Of a stretch of 64,000 nt of DNA, positions 1 through 7,010 are shown piece after piece. Source of the DNA: a virus; the IMG/VR virus record IMGVR_UViG_3300027759_004177, positions 186,001 through 250,000 of that record; one strand, written 5' to 3'. Every line of letters begins with the position of its first letter. The first letter of the stretch is position 1. Under the pieces are notes generated by a model. It worked only from the letters and a program-made list of their open reading frames with translations. It had not been told where the DNA came from and did no database searches. A program made the translations under genes and the position numbers.

Positions 1-12
1 TGATCCGGGGTT

Positions 13-1308
13 TTAATATCCAATACGTCGGAGAAAGTGTTTATATCTTGGTGCATAATCTAGTATCGTGTTGTTCCTGATTGTTTCAAAACTTTTTAAG
101 AAACTGACTAATTCTTTCAGTGATTCCTCTGCATCTGCAGGCGGGGTGTATGTTTTAACAAACTCCAGGTACTCAGTGGCCAACTGTGCAATAATCTCGT
201 GACTTAAATCACTTCTGCGAGTATTCACTTGCGGAGTATACGATCCTAATCGATCAACCACAGCCTGTAACTTTGCAACGGTTTCTTGTCTGATATCGTC
301 TGGCATCAGTTCCATACGCAAACAACGTGGTTGGTGCAATATGTTACAGCTCTCGGCGATAATGTTGTGTTCGATCATGAACTCAAAAACTTGGTCCAGT
401 TCGCTGATAGTAAACAAGTTAGGAGTGATACGTAGTTCTAGTTTTAATCCGGGATTACGATCACGCAAGGCCACAAACTTGAGAATGTTTGCCAAGATCT
501 GATCAGTAGGTCCTGGATAACGCACATAATCGTTTAATGACGTAACTGACTCTATACTGATACCTAGATGAAACTCTTGGAATCTAGGTATCAATTGTTC
601 TATACGTTCATCGTATATTGTGCCGTTGGTAGTTGTGCCAACTATTAGATCTTGTCCATCCAAGTGCTCGCAAATGTCGTAGAAGGCTTGATTATATAAT
701 GTTTCTCCACCCAGGAAGTGTATGTAACGTATGTATGGAAACGATTTTAACTCTGCAACAAAGCGATTGACTGTTGCTGAATCTTCAGTCCAAGACTGAT
801 ACGGCTTGGGTTCAGCAAATAATCGACTATCCAGCTTGTTTAATTTTTTATAGTCTGCAACAAGACGTGAGCTTGCTGTGGGGTCGCACATGATACAGGC
901 ACTATTACAAGTATTACCTAGGTCTATTTGTAAATCTGTTGGAAAATGTGGGCTGGCACCCGCATGACTGTTGCTGTATTCAAATACAGGCAAGTGTGGG
1001 CTAGAACGAAAGGTTAATGGAAACTCTGCAAGACCAATAGCACTTTTGTTTAGTTGTCTAACACGACCCGAAAGTTTTCCAAACTGATCTTGGTAGTAAC
1101 AAGGCTCACACTCTTTGGGTTTGTTGCCGGCTAATAGTTGTTGACGCAGGTCTCTCATGGGCCCACTGTTGTAAAAATCCATCAGCGAAGTTGTGCGTAT
1201 GTTGAAGGCGGTAGCACCGTTTTTGCTCCAGCGACACACATCATAACTACCATCGTAAGTTAATCTAATGTGGAACCAGGGACTTGAACAGAATGAGTCT
1301 TTTAACAT
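13..1308 (-). CDS. Radical SAM protein with N-terminal SPASM-like Cys domain
   Basis: 431 aa. The radical SAM [4Fe-4S] motif CxxxCxxC is at C134, C138 and C141, followed by a GGE-type motif (FLGGETLYN) expected of the SAM-binding barrel. The N-terminal about 90 residues carry C7, C25, C67 and C70 in a C-x17-C...CxxC arrangement with a DG turn. That resembles a SPASM/twitch auxiliary-cluster domain, but placed before the barrel. It should bind at least one Fe-S cluster and cleave SAM reductively; the substrate cannot be read from sequence. It is one of five such proteins in the window. ATG lies only 7 nt after the CCA end of the upstream tRNA-Ser and has no Shine-Dalgarno, so processing of the tRNA transcript would leave an almost leaderless mRNA. 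Function class sure, substrate unknown. Confidence 0.88.
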   Translation of the reverse strand: MLKDSFCSSPWFHIRLTYDGSYDVCRWSKNGATAFNIRTTSLMDFYNSGPMRDLRQQLLAGNKPKECEPCYYQDQFGKLSGRVRQLNKSAIGLAEFPLTFRSSPHLPVFEYSNSHAGASPHFPTDLQIDLGNTCNSACIMCDPTASSRLVADYKKLNKLDSRLFAEPKPYQSWTEDSATVNRFVAELKSFPYIRYIHFLGGETLYNQAFYDICEHLDGQDLIVGTTTNGTIYDERIEQLIPRFQEFHLGISIESVTSLNDYVRYPGPTDQILANILKFVALRDRNPGLKLELRITPNLFTISELDQVFEFMIEHNIIAESCNILHQPRCLRMELMPDDIRQETVAKLQAVVDRLGSYTPQVNTRRSDLSHEIIAQLATEYLEFVKTYTPPADAEESLKELVSFLKSFETIRNNTILDYAPRYKHFLRRIGY

Positions 1309-1315
1309 AATTATA

Positions 1316-1405
1316 TGGCGGAGAGTGTGAGATTCGAACTCACGATAGTGTTGCCACTATGCCGGTTTAGTAGACCGGTGCCTTCAGCCGCTCGGCCAAC
1401 TCTCC
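1316..1405 (-). tRNA. tRNA-Ser (anticodon ACU)
   Basis: Class II cloverleaf: 7-bp acceptor (GGAGAGT/ACTCTCC), discriminator G, encoded CCA, long variable arm stem (ATAGTG/CACTAT) and a normal T arm. The anticodon loop is CTACTAA, giving anticodon ACU for Ser AGU. A34 instead of the usual G34 is unusual for bacteria and phages. It lies directly upstream of a radical SAM gene on the same strand. Confidence 0.9.
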
Positions 1406-1412
1406 ATAAATA
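1406..1412 (+). promoter_or_regulatory. Late-type promoter element ATAAATA
   Basis: ATAAATA matches the T4-type late promoter core. It lies 20 nt upstream of the ATG of the small exported protein at 1433, with an AAAGG ribosome binding site in between. Confidence 0.55.
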
Positions 1413-1432
1413 CTTTTTTATAAAGGCAAAAC

Positions 1433-1708
1433 ATGAAAAAATTAATATTTCTATTGGCAACATTCTTTTGTGTTTCTGCCATGGCTTTTACTACTCAAAA
1501 ACCTGTTGACTGTTTTGGAACACCTGAAGTTACCAAAATGCTACGAGAAGAATTCAACGAAGTCATCATATTTGACAGTATCAACAACCTGACCGGCAAA
1601 AGCAGAATTTCTTTGTTTGTAAATTCTAAAACTGGAACATGGACCTTGGTTGAATACGACAACGACAATGCCTGCATTTTAGGTGCTGGTCAAAGTCGTT
1701 CCACCTGA
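1433..1708 (+). CDS. Small exported protein with signal peptide
   Basis: 91 aa. The first 18 residues form a classic Sec signal peptide (Lys-Lys, hydrophobic core, AMA before the predicted cleavage site). The mature part of about 73 aa has two Cys (near residues 27 and 81) that could form a disulfide in the periplasm. No family recognised. The start is supported by AAAGG and a late-type promoter. The 3' end overlaps the convergent dCMP deaminase by 19 bp. The signal peptide closely resembles those of the two TctC-type receptors nearby, so it belongs to a set of phage proteins sent to the host envelope. Possible roles are superinfection exclusion or accessory receptor function (speculative). 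Confidence 0.7.
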   Translation: MKKLIFLLATFFCVSAMAFTTQKPVDCFGTPEVTKMLREEFNEVIIFDSINNLTGKSRISLFVNSKTGTWTLVEYDNDNACILGAGQSRST

Positions 1709-2130
1709 CTGACTTCCACGCCCGACTTAGTTAAAAAATCAACGCCGGTGGTATCTCTGTAGGCTGTGCCAAACCACACCCGAGCTATACCACTTTGATA
1801 TATCAGTTTGGCACAGTCTAAGCAAGGGCTGTGAGTAACAAATAGATCAGCACCATGCCCAGACTCATTGCTACGTGCCAGTTTTGCAATAGCATTTGTT
1901 TCAGCATGGAGAACTTCTGGTTTGGTTTTAAGTTCATGATGTCCATCCTCTCTAAGTTCTATTATTTCTTCGCAGTCATTGTCCCAACCGGCGGGCATGC
2001 CATTATAACCAATACTGATGATCCTATCATCCTTGACCACAATAGCACCCACATGCAATCTACGAGCGTGACTGAGTTCAGCAAATGTTCTTGCTGTTTG
2101 CATGTAGGCTTGTACTAACTTGTCTTTCAT
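1690..2130 (-). CDS. cd: dCMP deaminase (deoxycytidylate deaminase)
   Basis: 146 aa. Zinc-dependent deaminase converting dCMP to dUMP, feeding phage dTTP synthesis in the cytoplasm. The zinc site is visible as HAE (H75, catalytic E77) and PCxxC (C103, C106). Length is close to the family norm. The N-terminal region HARRLHVGAIVV...GYNGMPAG is typical of ComEB/dCMP deaminases. ATG overlaps the TGA of the upstream omega-like gene in an ATGA junction, so the two are translationally coupled. T4 encodes the same enzyme (cd). Confidence 0.93.
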   Translation of the reverse strand: MKDKLVQAYMQTARTFAELSHARRLHVGAIVVKDDRIISIGYNGMPAGWDNDCEEIIELREDGHHELKTKPEVLHAETNAIAKLARSNESGHGADLFVTHSPCLDCAKLIYQSGIARVWFGTAYRDTTGVDFLTKSGVEVSQVERL

Positions 2131-2345
2131 TTTACCTTGGCCAGATAATCGACTACATTTAAGTGGCCTTTTTGTGCTTCCAACAATGCGTCCACTGCTG
2201 TGACATGAGCTCCGGATTCTCTAGCACGGATTTTAAGTTCACGCACCCGCTGGGCGGCTGCAACAACTAGGTCAAACCGGCCAACACCTGTTTTGTCAAT
2301 ACATTTTTCAACATCTACTTCTGATGCACGAGTTTCTTTTCTCAT
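2127..2345 (-). CDS. RNA polymerase omega subunit-like protein
   Basis: 72 aa. The segment RFDLVVAAAQRVRELK (about residues 23-38), followed by TAVDALLEAQKG, matches the helical core of bacterial RpoZ, where omega holds the beta-prime tail during RNA polymerase assembly. The bacterial protein is about 90 aa, so this is a compact version lacking the C-terminal tail. A phage copy could replace host omega to favour binding of phage transcription factors or stabilise the enzyme (inference). It is coupled to dCMP deaminase (ATGA) and lies 8 bp after a glycosyltransferase-like gene. Assignment rests on a short motif. Confidence 0.6.
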   Translation of the reverse strand: MRKETRASEVDVEKCIDKTGVGRFDLVVAAAQRVRELKIRARESGAHVTAVDALLEAQKGHLNVVDYLAKVK

Positions 2346-2353
2346 TTTTTGCC

Positions 2354-3433
2354 TTAGTTTAAAAAATAATCATTTAGAATGGTTGTGTCTACTTTAAAGT
2401 TCTCTTTTATTATAACACGTTTATCTATATCTTGCAAGATCTTTATCAGATTACCGTAAGCTGAGTTAGCCACTTTTTGGAAGTGTAGTCTATTATGGTA
2501 GCTTGGTGCAGGATTGCCTGCTGTGAGCAAACTCTTAACTAGATGGTCTGCACGTTCTTGTGGATATGGTACACTATCGTAGGTTTCATCTATAGTATCG
2601 CCGAAGGTTTCAAATCCTAACTCTCGGATCTTGGCCAGGCTATGTTGTCCACCGTAGACCACAAACGGGTGACCTAGCATTAGACTCTTGTAGGTCTTTT
2701 CGGTTGGGAACCATTCGTTCTGTGTGGTTTCACTGGCTATGCTTATCGTGGTATTGTAGTAGTGACTAGGATAGTAGGCATAGAAACGAAAGTCCGGATG
2801 TACAAATGGATCAGGCCAATCTTGATCTGGTCCAAAGCCGTCTGCACTTTTACCTGACCTATGACTCCATATACTGGCATCAAGTAGCCCGGCTGTTTTA
2901 AATAATTCAAAGAATCGTTCTCTATTGGTGCGCCATTCTCCATTTAAGAACAGGAACCGGTGCGTCTTTACTGCTGTGTCAATTTGATTGCATGTGTACT
3001 CTAATCTGGCACGATTAAACTCATTGTTGATAATCCACGCAAAGAACTCGGGCATGTTATAGTTCTTTGCATAACCGTCAATATCCCAATCGCCACACTT
3101 GATTAAGTATCCATCAATATTTTTTGCTTGCAGTTGCTCTGCGGTTGGGCAAAAACTTGCCGATAAGGTTGCATAGCTTTCACTTGGATAATAAAATACA
3201 ATCTTGTTGTTGTGTCCTGCGGCACGATCAATTATGGCTTGAGCAATATCGTGTCCGGGATCACCACAGGCTGTCTCCATAACAAAGCAGTCTGTGACAA
3301 TGGTAGCACCGTCAGGTATTGCACTCACATCAGACTCCACGTAATCCACACCGTGCAGAGACAGAGTAGCACGTAATAAATCCGCTTGTTTTTCGGCTGG
3401 ACGTTTGAGTGGATGTAATATTAGATATAACAT
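2354..3433 (-). CDS. Glycosyltransferase-like protein, EKT family (paralogue 1)
   Basis: 359 aa. The C-terminal third carries PTEKTYKSLMLGHPFVVYG...LGFETF...DETYD. The same pattern (EKT-x-G-x-PF-x-G...GF-x-TF) occurs in two other proteins of this window (27914-28888 and 29642-30670). The E-K-T/x-G-x-P layout resembles the nucleotide-sugar binding half of GT-B glycosyltransferases such as GT10 fucosyltransferases, so sugar transfer to a glycan or modified base is a reasonable guess, not proven. The N-terminal half is less conserved. No signal peptide, so cytoplasmic. It heads a minus-strand unit with the omega-like and dCMP deaminase genes. Confidence 0.6.
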   Translation of the reverse strand: MLYLILHPLKRPAEKQADLLRATLSLHGVDYVESDVSAIPDGATIVTDCFVMETACGDPGHDIAQAIIDRAAGHNNKIVFYYPSESYATLSASFCPTAEQLQAKNIDGYLIKCGDWDIDGYAKNYNMPEFFAWIINNEFNRARLEYTCNQIDTAVKTHRFLFLNGEWRTNRERFFELFKTAGLLDASIWSHRSGKSADGFGPDQDWPDPFVHPDFRFYAYYPSHYYNTTISIASETTQNEWFPTEKTYKSLMLGHPFVVYGGQHSLAKIRELGFETFGDTIDETYDSVPYPQERADHLVKSLLTAGNPAPSYHNRLHFQKVANSAYGNLIKILQDIDKRVIIKENFKVDTTILNDYFLN

Positions 3434-3442
3434 GGATTTTTC

Positions 3443-3449
3443 ATAAATA
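3443..3449 (+). promoter_or_regulatory. Late-type promoter element ATAAATA
   Basis: ATAAATA in the divergent gap between the glycosyltransferase-like gene (minus) and the 2OG oxygenase (plus, ATG 33 nt downstream). The overlapping minus-strand reading TTAAATATTTATG may also serve the minus gene. Confidence 0.45.
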
Positions 3450-3482
3450 TTTAATCAAACATTCCCCGTTGGAAAATATTAT

Positions 3483-4112
3483 ATGAAAAATCTTGTCTAC
3501 TATCCAGATTTGCCCTCAATTCCTGAACACCTGTTGGTTGATGTTGAAAAAATAGTGTTAGAACGTATTGCCAATGATCCGCCACATCCAAATCCGTTGT
3601 GTCAAAGAGAAATGGCTGTTTCTCGCGGTGAAGAAAAAATTGTAGGTGGGCGATATCGCGGAGACGAAGCAGATGAACCACTACAATCTTGGGTTAGAGA
3701 AAATATTGGTGATGATCTAGCACCAAAAGCACGAGTACGGATTGCCAGCCACGGGGAACAAGGAAATTTAAGTGTTCCACACAGTGATGCTTCTAGAGAT
3801 TGGAGTCTGTTATATCTTGTCAATTTAGGTGGTGACAACGTGGAAACAATTTTTTGGCAAGAAAAAAATCAACCAGTGAGACGACCAAATGCAACTTTTC
3901 CTCCTAGCTATGATGATTTGATTGAACTAGAACGTGTGACATTCCCTAGTCATACTTGGGTCATGCTTGACTCATTGGTTTTACACAGCATAGAAAACAT
4001 GGAAAGTTTGCGTATAGCAGTACAGGTAGGATTCAAAGACGGTAGCACAACTCTACAAAAAATTTGGCCTGAAAGAGATTGGACTCAGCTAGAAATTCCC
4101 AGCTCTAATTGA
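3483..4112 (+). CDS. 2OG-Fe(II) oxygenase-like protein
   Basis: 209 aa. A facial-triad signature is visible: H100-x-D102 (VPHSDASRDW) and the distal H169, with R177 eight residues later as the likely 2-oxoglutarate anchor. The core YLVNLGGDNVETIFW fits a double-stranded beta-helix fold. Such enzymes hydroxylate proteins, nucleic acids or small molecules using O2 and 2OG; T4-like marine phages often carry them. Target unknown. The gene is on the plus strand, divergent from the glycosyltransferase-like gene, preceded by a late-type promoter, and overlaps the convergent TctC-type gene by 8 bp. Confidence 0.75.
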   Translation: MKNLVYYPDLPSIPEHLLVDVEKIVLERIANDPPHPNPLCQREMAVSRGEEKIVGGRYRGDEADEPLQSWVRENIGDDLAPKARVRIASHGEQGNLSVPHSDASRDWSLLYLVNLGGDNVETIFWQEKNQPVRRPNATFPPSYDDLIELERVTFPSHTWVMLDSLVLHSIENMESLRIAVQVGFKDGSTTLQKIWPERDWTQLEIPSSN

Positions 4113-5058
4113 TTTTTTGACCAATTGGTAACCAGGTGTTTCTCAAACGTTCTATGTGTTGATTAAATCCTGCGGTGGTTGCTTCGTCTGGGTTGGAAAA
4201 AATAAAATTTTCATTGTTAAATCTTTTTACTTCGTCAGTTTCTAATGCCCGGCTAAACTTTGTTTGATACCAAGCCACAATCTCAGGTGCTGTATCCGGC
4301 GGCAACATCAGTGCCCATGCTGCAAAAATATCAATACCCTTTCCATTGATCTTCAATGTTTCCACTGCCGGTAACTTGGCCAATCTTTTTTCTCCTGTGA
4401 TAGCAATAATTTTTACTTTGCCTGCTTCTACCAATGGGCGGGCAACACTGATTGGCATGATGCCAAACTCAATGTTGGATTCTGACGCCACTCCAGTTAC
4501 TGCCTGTAGCGGTCCTTGAAAGTTTACATGGCCGACTAAATTTTTATTTGCGCCACTGTTGAGCATAATATATTCAAATGCTAGGCGATGTACTGGACTA
4601 CCCACTGCAACATTAACTGGTTTTCCAGGACTTTTTATATATGATAAAAATTCAACAGGTGTATTTACACGACTACCGGGGTGTGCCACTATCGCTAATG
4701 GACTTTTTGCCATGCCCATCACATTGGTAAAACTGTTGTATTCCCATCGTTTTAGATCTTTTTGGAAGATATCGTTACCTACGTAGGTTGCAAAATAGCT
4801 GGGAACACTGATGGTGTATCCATCAGGTGCAGCTTCATACAATGCATTGCTGGCCAACACAGTATCTGCACCAGGTTTATGTTCTATCACGTATTGAAAG
4901 GTTGGATGATTTTTCTGTACTTGTGTGGCCAACAATCGAAACTGAACTTCGTTGCCACTGCCGGGAGCGAATCCAATTATTACTCTCACAGGTCTGGTAG
5001 GTTCCCATGCCCAGGCCATGAGAGGAGCCATAAGCAAAACAAACAATAATTTTTTCAT
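4105..5058 (-). CDS. Bug/TctC-family periplasmic substrate-binding protein
   Basis: 317 aa. It has a Sec signal peptide with AWA before the predicted cleavage at about residue 17. The mature protein follows the Bug (Bordetella uptake gene)/TctC pattern: PVRVIIGFAPGSGNEV near the N terminus, a HKPGA segment around residues 60-64 and DGYTI. These receptors capture carboxylates in the periplasm for tripartite tricarboxylate transporters. No TctA/TctB membrane partner is encoded here, so a phage-made receptor would have to use host permeases or act in signalling or exclusion (inference). The start is supported by GGAG 10 nt upstream. The gene follows the amidotransferase and diiron protein on the same strand. 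Confidence 0.9.
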   Translation of the reverse strand: MKKLLFVLLMAPLMAWAWEPTRPVRVIIGFAPGSGNEVQFRLLATQVQKNHPTFQYVIEHKPGADTVLASNALYEAAPDGYTISVPSYFATYVGNDIFQKDLKRWEYNSFTNVMGMAKSPLAIVAHPGSRVNTPVEFLSYIKSPGKPVNVAVGSPVHRLAFEYIMLNSGANKNLVGHVNFQGPLQAVTGVASESNIEFGIMPISVARPLVEAGKVKIIAITGEKRLAKLPAVETLKINGKGIDIFAAWALMLPPDTAPEIVAWYQTKFSRALETDEVKRFNNENFIFSNPDEATTAGFNQHIERLRNTWLPIGQKIN

Positions 5059-5080
5059 TTTTTCTCCGACTAATTGATTT

Positions 5081-5629
5081 TTACAACAAAAACAAATTTG
5101 ATATTTCAGTTGGTAACCAAGGTGTGTTCATACGTTCTGGATGCCAAACTACTCCTGCAATACGTTGATCAATCCAGGCTTCGCAGTGGCCATTGTTATC
5201 ATACACCAGTCCGGTTGCAGAAGAGTGTAACTGAGTAATAGCCTGAGTATGATACGAATTTACTGTGTGTTCTTGTCCAAAATATTCAACAGCGTGTTCT
5301 GTGTCCATGTGTCCTTCACATGCCTCAACCTGTCCGCCCAGTGCATCTGTAAGCAGAAATGCACCGTGACAAATTCCCAAGATTGGTTTCTGTTGTTTCA
5401 TCACAGCAGTGGCCAATTTAAATTCAACAGTTCGTCTGATTGCACTATCGTCGCCGCCGGTGATAATCAAACAGTCGTGACCGTCGGCTAATTGTTCAAA
5501 ATCTTGATCGAGTCTATTGGGAATAAAAGAAAGCGTGTGATTTTTTAAATAACGATACCAACCGTGTTCTATGCTATCGTATGCCCTACCTTTGTGATAC
5601 AGAACTCTTTGTGTAAGAGCTATCTTCAA
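5081..5629 (-). CDS. Class I glutamine amidotransferase-like hydrolase (peptidase C26/PuuD-like)
   Basis: 182 aa when started at TTG 5629, one base after the upstream stop codon. A longer upstream reading would overlap the diiron gene by 65 bp and adds a non-homologous tail, so the TTG is preferred. The triad is complete: nucleophile C87 in GICHG, and H163/E165 in HPER. ITGGDDSAIRR matches the oxyanion region. Stand-alone GATases of this kind hydrolyse gamma-glutamyl bonds or supply ammonia to a partner synthetase. No synthetase is adjacent, though asparagine-synthetase-like PP-loop proteins lie 1.3 kb away. Cytoplasmic. Confidence 0.82.
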   Translation of the reverse strand: MKIALTQRVLYHKGRAYDSIEHGWYRYLKNHTLSFIPNRLDQDFEQLADGHDCLIITGGDDSAIRRTVEFKLATAVMKQQKPILGICHGAFLLTDALGGQVEACEGHMDTEHAVEYFGQEHTVNSYHTQAITQLHSSATGLVYDNNGHCEAWIDQRIAGVVWHPERMNTPWLPTEISNLFLL

Positions 5630-5630
5630 A

Positions 5631-6341
5631 TTACCAACCGTAGGCTTCTGCTGCCAATTCCCGAGCACCAGGACTGTCGCAAGTATTACCGACAATAATG
5701 TCGTATAATTCTTTACGCATTTTGGAGGCCATGGTCAATGCACGTTCAGCAACTTCTGGGTTTTCGTCTTGCAAGCGTTCTAAACGAAGTGCACCAATGT
5801 TGGCATGGAATGCTTCATCTTTGCCAATGCGATTGTATTTTTCAGCAACAAAAGAATCATAGGCACCAATTTCACTCATTGTTAACCAGCTGGTACTGGC
5901 ACGACCTTCGGCAATTATTTGATAAACAGCCAAGGCCACTTCGTCTTGGGCAGTTTCGTACGATTTCATTGTGGCAGCACCTTTGTCGTTGGCTTTGCGA
6001 CTAAATTCACGATCTAAATATTCTTGAGTGTTGACTTCTGCACCGGTAATGTGCTCTAACACTTCCTTGACCAAACGGAAGTGTGTCGCTTCATCTTGAG
6101 CTTGTTTGGCCAACAGCAACATTTCTTCAGCAGGAGCTGAAGTTGGAAGATTGGCAATTGCTTCAGCGACACCGACCATGTTCATGTATTCATTGGCTAA
6201 ACGACCTTGGAAATGCAACAGGTATTCTTCTTTTGTGCGTGCCGGATCGTTGAACCAATGGCGAATGTTCATCATGCTGGCTTCAAATAATGGTTTGTTT
6301 TCTTCTTGTATTTTTAGTACTAGTTCTTTGCCGGTCAGCAT
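5631..6341 (-). CDS. Ferritin-like diiron carboxylate protein
   Basis: 236 aa, all helical. Two ExxH pairs (E84-H87 in DEATH, E176-H179 in DEAFH) plus E51 and E145 give the six-ligand pattern of a four-helix-bundle diiron oxidase or oxygenase. The arrangement resembles PaaA/miaE/ferritin-like oxygenases more than storage ferritins. The reaction cannot be assigned; hydroxylation of a small molecule or modified nucleoside is possible. It is preceded on the minus strand by an ATAAATA element and a GGAG site, and is directly followed by the amidotransferase start, so the two are co-expressed. Confidence 0.75.
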   Translation of the reverse strand: MLTGKELVLKIQEENKPLFEASMMNIRHWFNDPARTKEEYLLHFQGRLANEYMNMVGVAEAIANLPTSAPAEEMLLLAKQAQDEATHFRLVKEVLEHITGAEVNTQEYLDREFSRKANDKGAATMKSYETAQDEVALAVYQIIAEGRASTSWLTMSEIGAYDSFVAEKYNRIGKDEAFHANIGALRLERLQDENPEVAERALTMASKMRKELYDIIVGNTCDSPGARELAAEAYGW

Positions 6342-6371
6342 AGGAATCTCTCCAAATTAATTCAGTATATG

Positions 6372-6378
6372 TATTTAT
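6372..6378 (-). promoter_or_regulatory. Late-type promoter element ATAAATA
   Basis: The reverse strand reads ATAAATA about 30 nt upstream of the diiron protein ATG at 6341; a GGAG site lies between. It is arranged back to back with the plus-strand element at 6401. Confidence 0.55.
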
Positions 6379-6400
6379 GTTTATTTGCAATTTATAAAAC

Positions 6401-6407
6401 ATAAATA
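6401..6407 (+). promoter_or_regulatory. Late-type promoter element ATAAATA, 9 nt from ATG
   Basis: ATAAATA ends 9 nt before ATG 6417 with no Shine-Dalgarno between. With T4-type initiation about six bases after the element, the 5' leader would be only about 4 nt. Confidence 0.6.
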
Positions 6408-6416
6408 GTTTACTCA

Positions 6417-7010
6417 ATGGATAAAAAATGGTTTTTTTACGGCTGTGCTGACAATGAGTTTACTGTTACGTATGCTCTGTATGAGCACACTTCTGACTGT
6501 TTTTTTCTAGTAGATACAGACGAAAAATCCATGAAAGATTTGGCTTTTTTGTTTTCCAGTAGATATCAACTAACAATTTGCCAGCTTAACACCGCACACA
6601 ATTATTTACCTGAGCTAATAGACAATACAGTATGTGTAAATTGGACTTTGACCAACAAACAAGACATTCCTATCGCTAGATTTCCACGTCCACATATGAT
6701 TGTTTCCGCAGAAGGCCTGGTTGAAAAATCGAATAACAATTTGCCATGGAATTACAACAACGAACAAAATTACTTGATGGCTGCAAAACATTGGTTGTCC
6801 CACCCTGCACTCAAAGGATATCCTACTGCTCTTGCTCACTGGGGTGATTTTTACCACACTTCTTCAATGGTGCCAGGAGCACCATTTGAAAATCGATTTG
6901 TATATACATTGTCCCAAATTAAAAAAATAATTTATCAAGAATTCGATCTACCAACTGCTCACCAAAAAATTAATCAACTGTTGACGACATATGAATTTGA
7001 TATACATTAA
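6417..7010 (+). CDS. Hypothetical protein linked to PP-loop gene
   Basis: 197 aa, rich in aromatic residues, no signal peptide or membrane span. No family recognised. The N-terminal WFFYGCADNEFTVTYAL could be the first strand and helix of a Rossmann-like fold (guess). The 3' end overlaps the PP-loop gene that follows by 20 bp, so the two are translationally coupled and likely act together. A late-type promoter with a very short leader precedes it. The HWLSHPALKGYPTALAHW segment contains several His and could be catalytic or metal-binding, but no known motif matches. Confidence 0.65.
   Translation: MDKKWFFYGCADNEFTVTYALYEHTSDCFFLVDTDEKSMKDLAFLFSSRYQLTICQLNTAHNYLPELIDNTVCVNWTLTNKQDIPIARFPRPHMIVSAEGLVEKSNNNLPWNYNNEQNYLMAAKHWLSHPALKGYPTALAHWGDFYHTSSMVPGAPFENRFVYTLSQIKKIIYQEFDLPTAHQKINQLLTTYEFDIH

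Noticed and set aside
5630-5695. Longer TTG start of the amidotransferase at 5695
   Set aside because: It overlaps the diiron gene by 65 bp and adds residues not fitting the fold; TTG 5629 is right after the stop codon.
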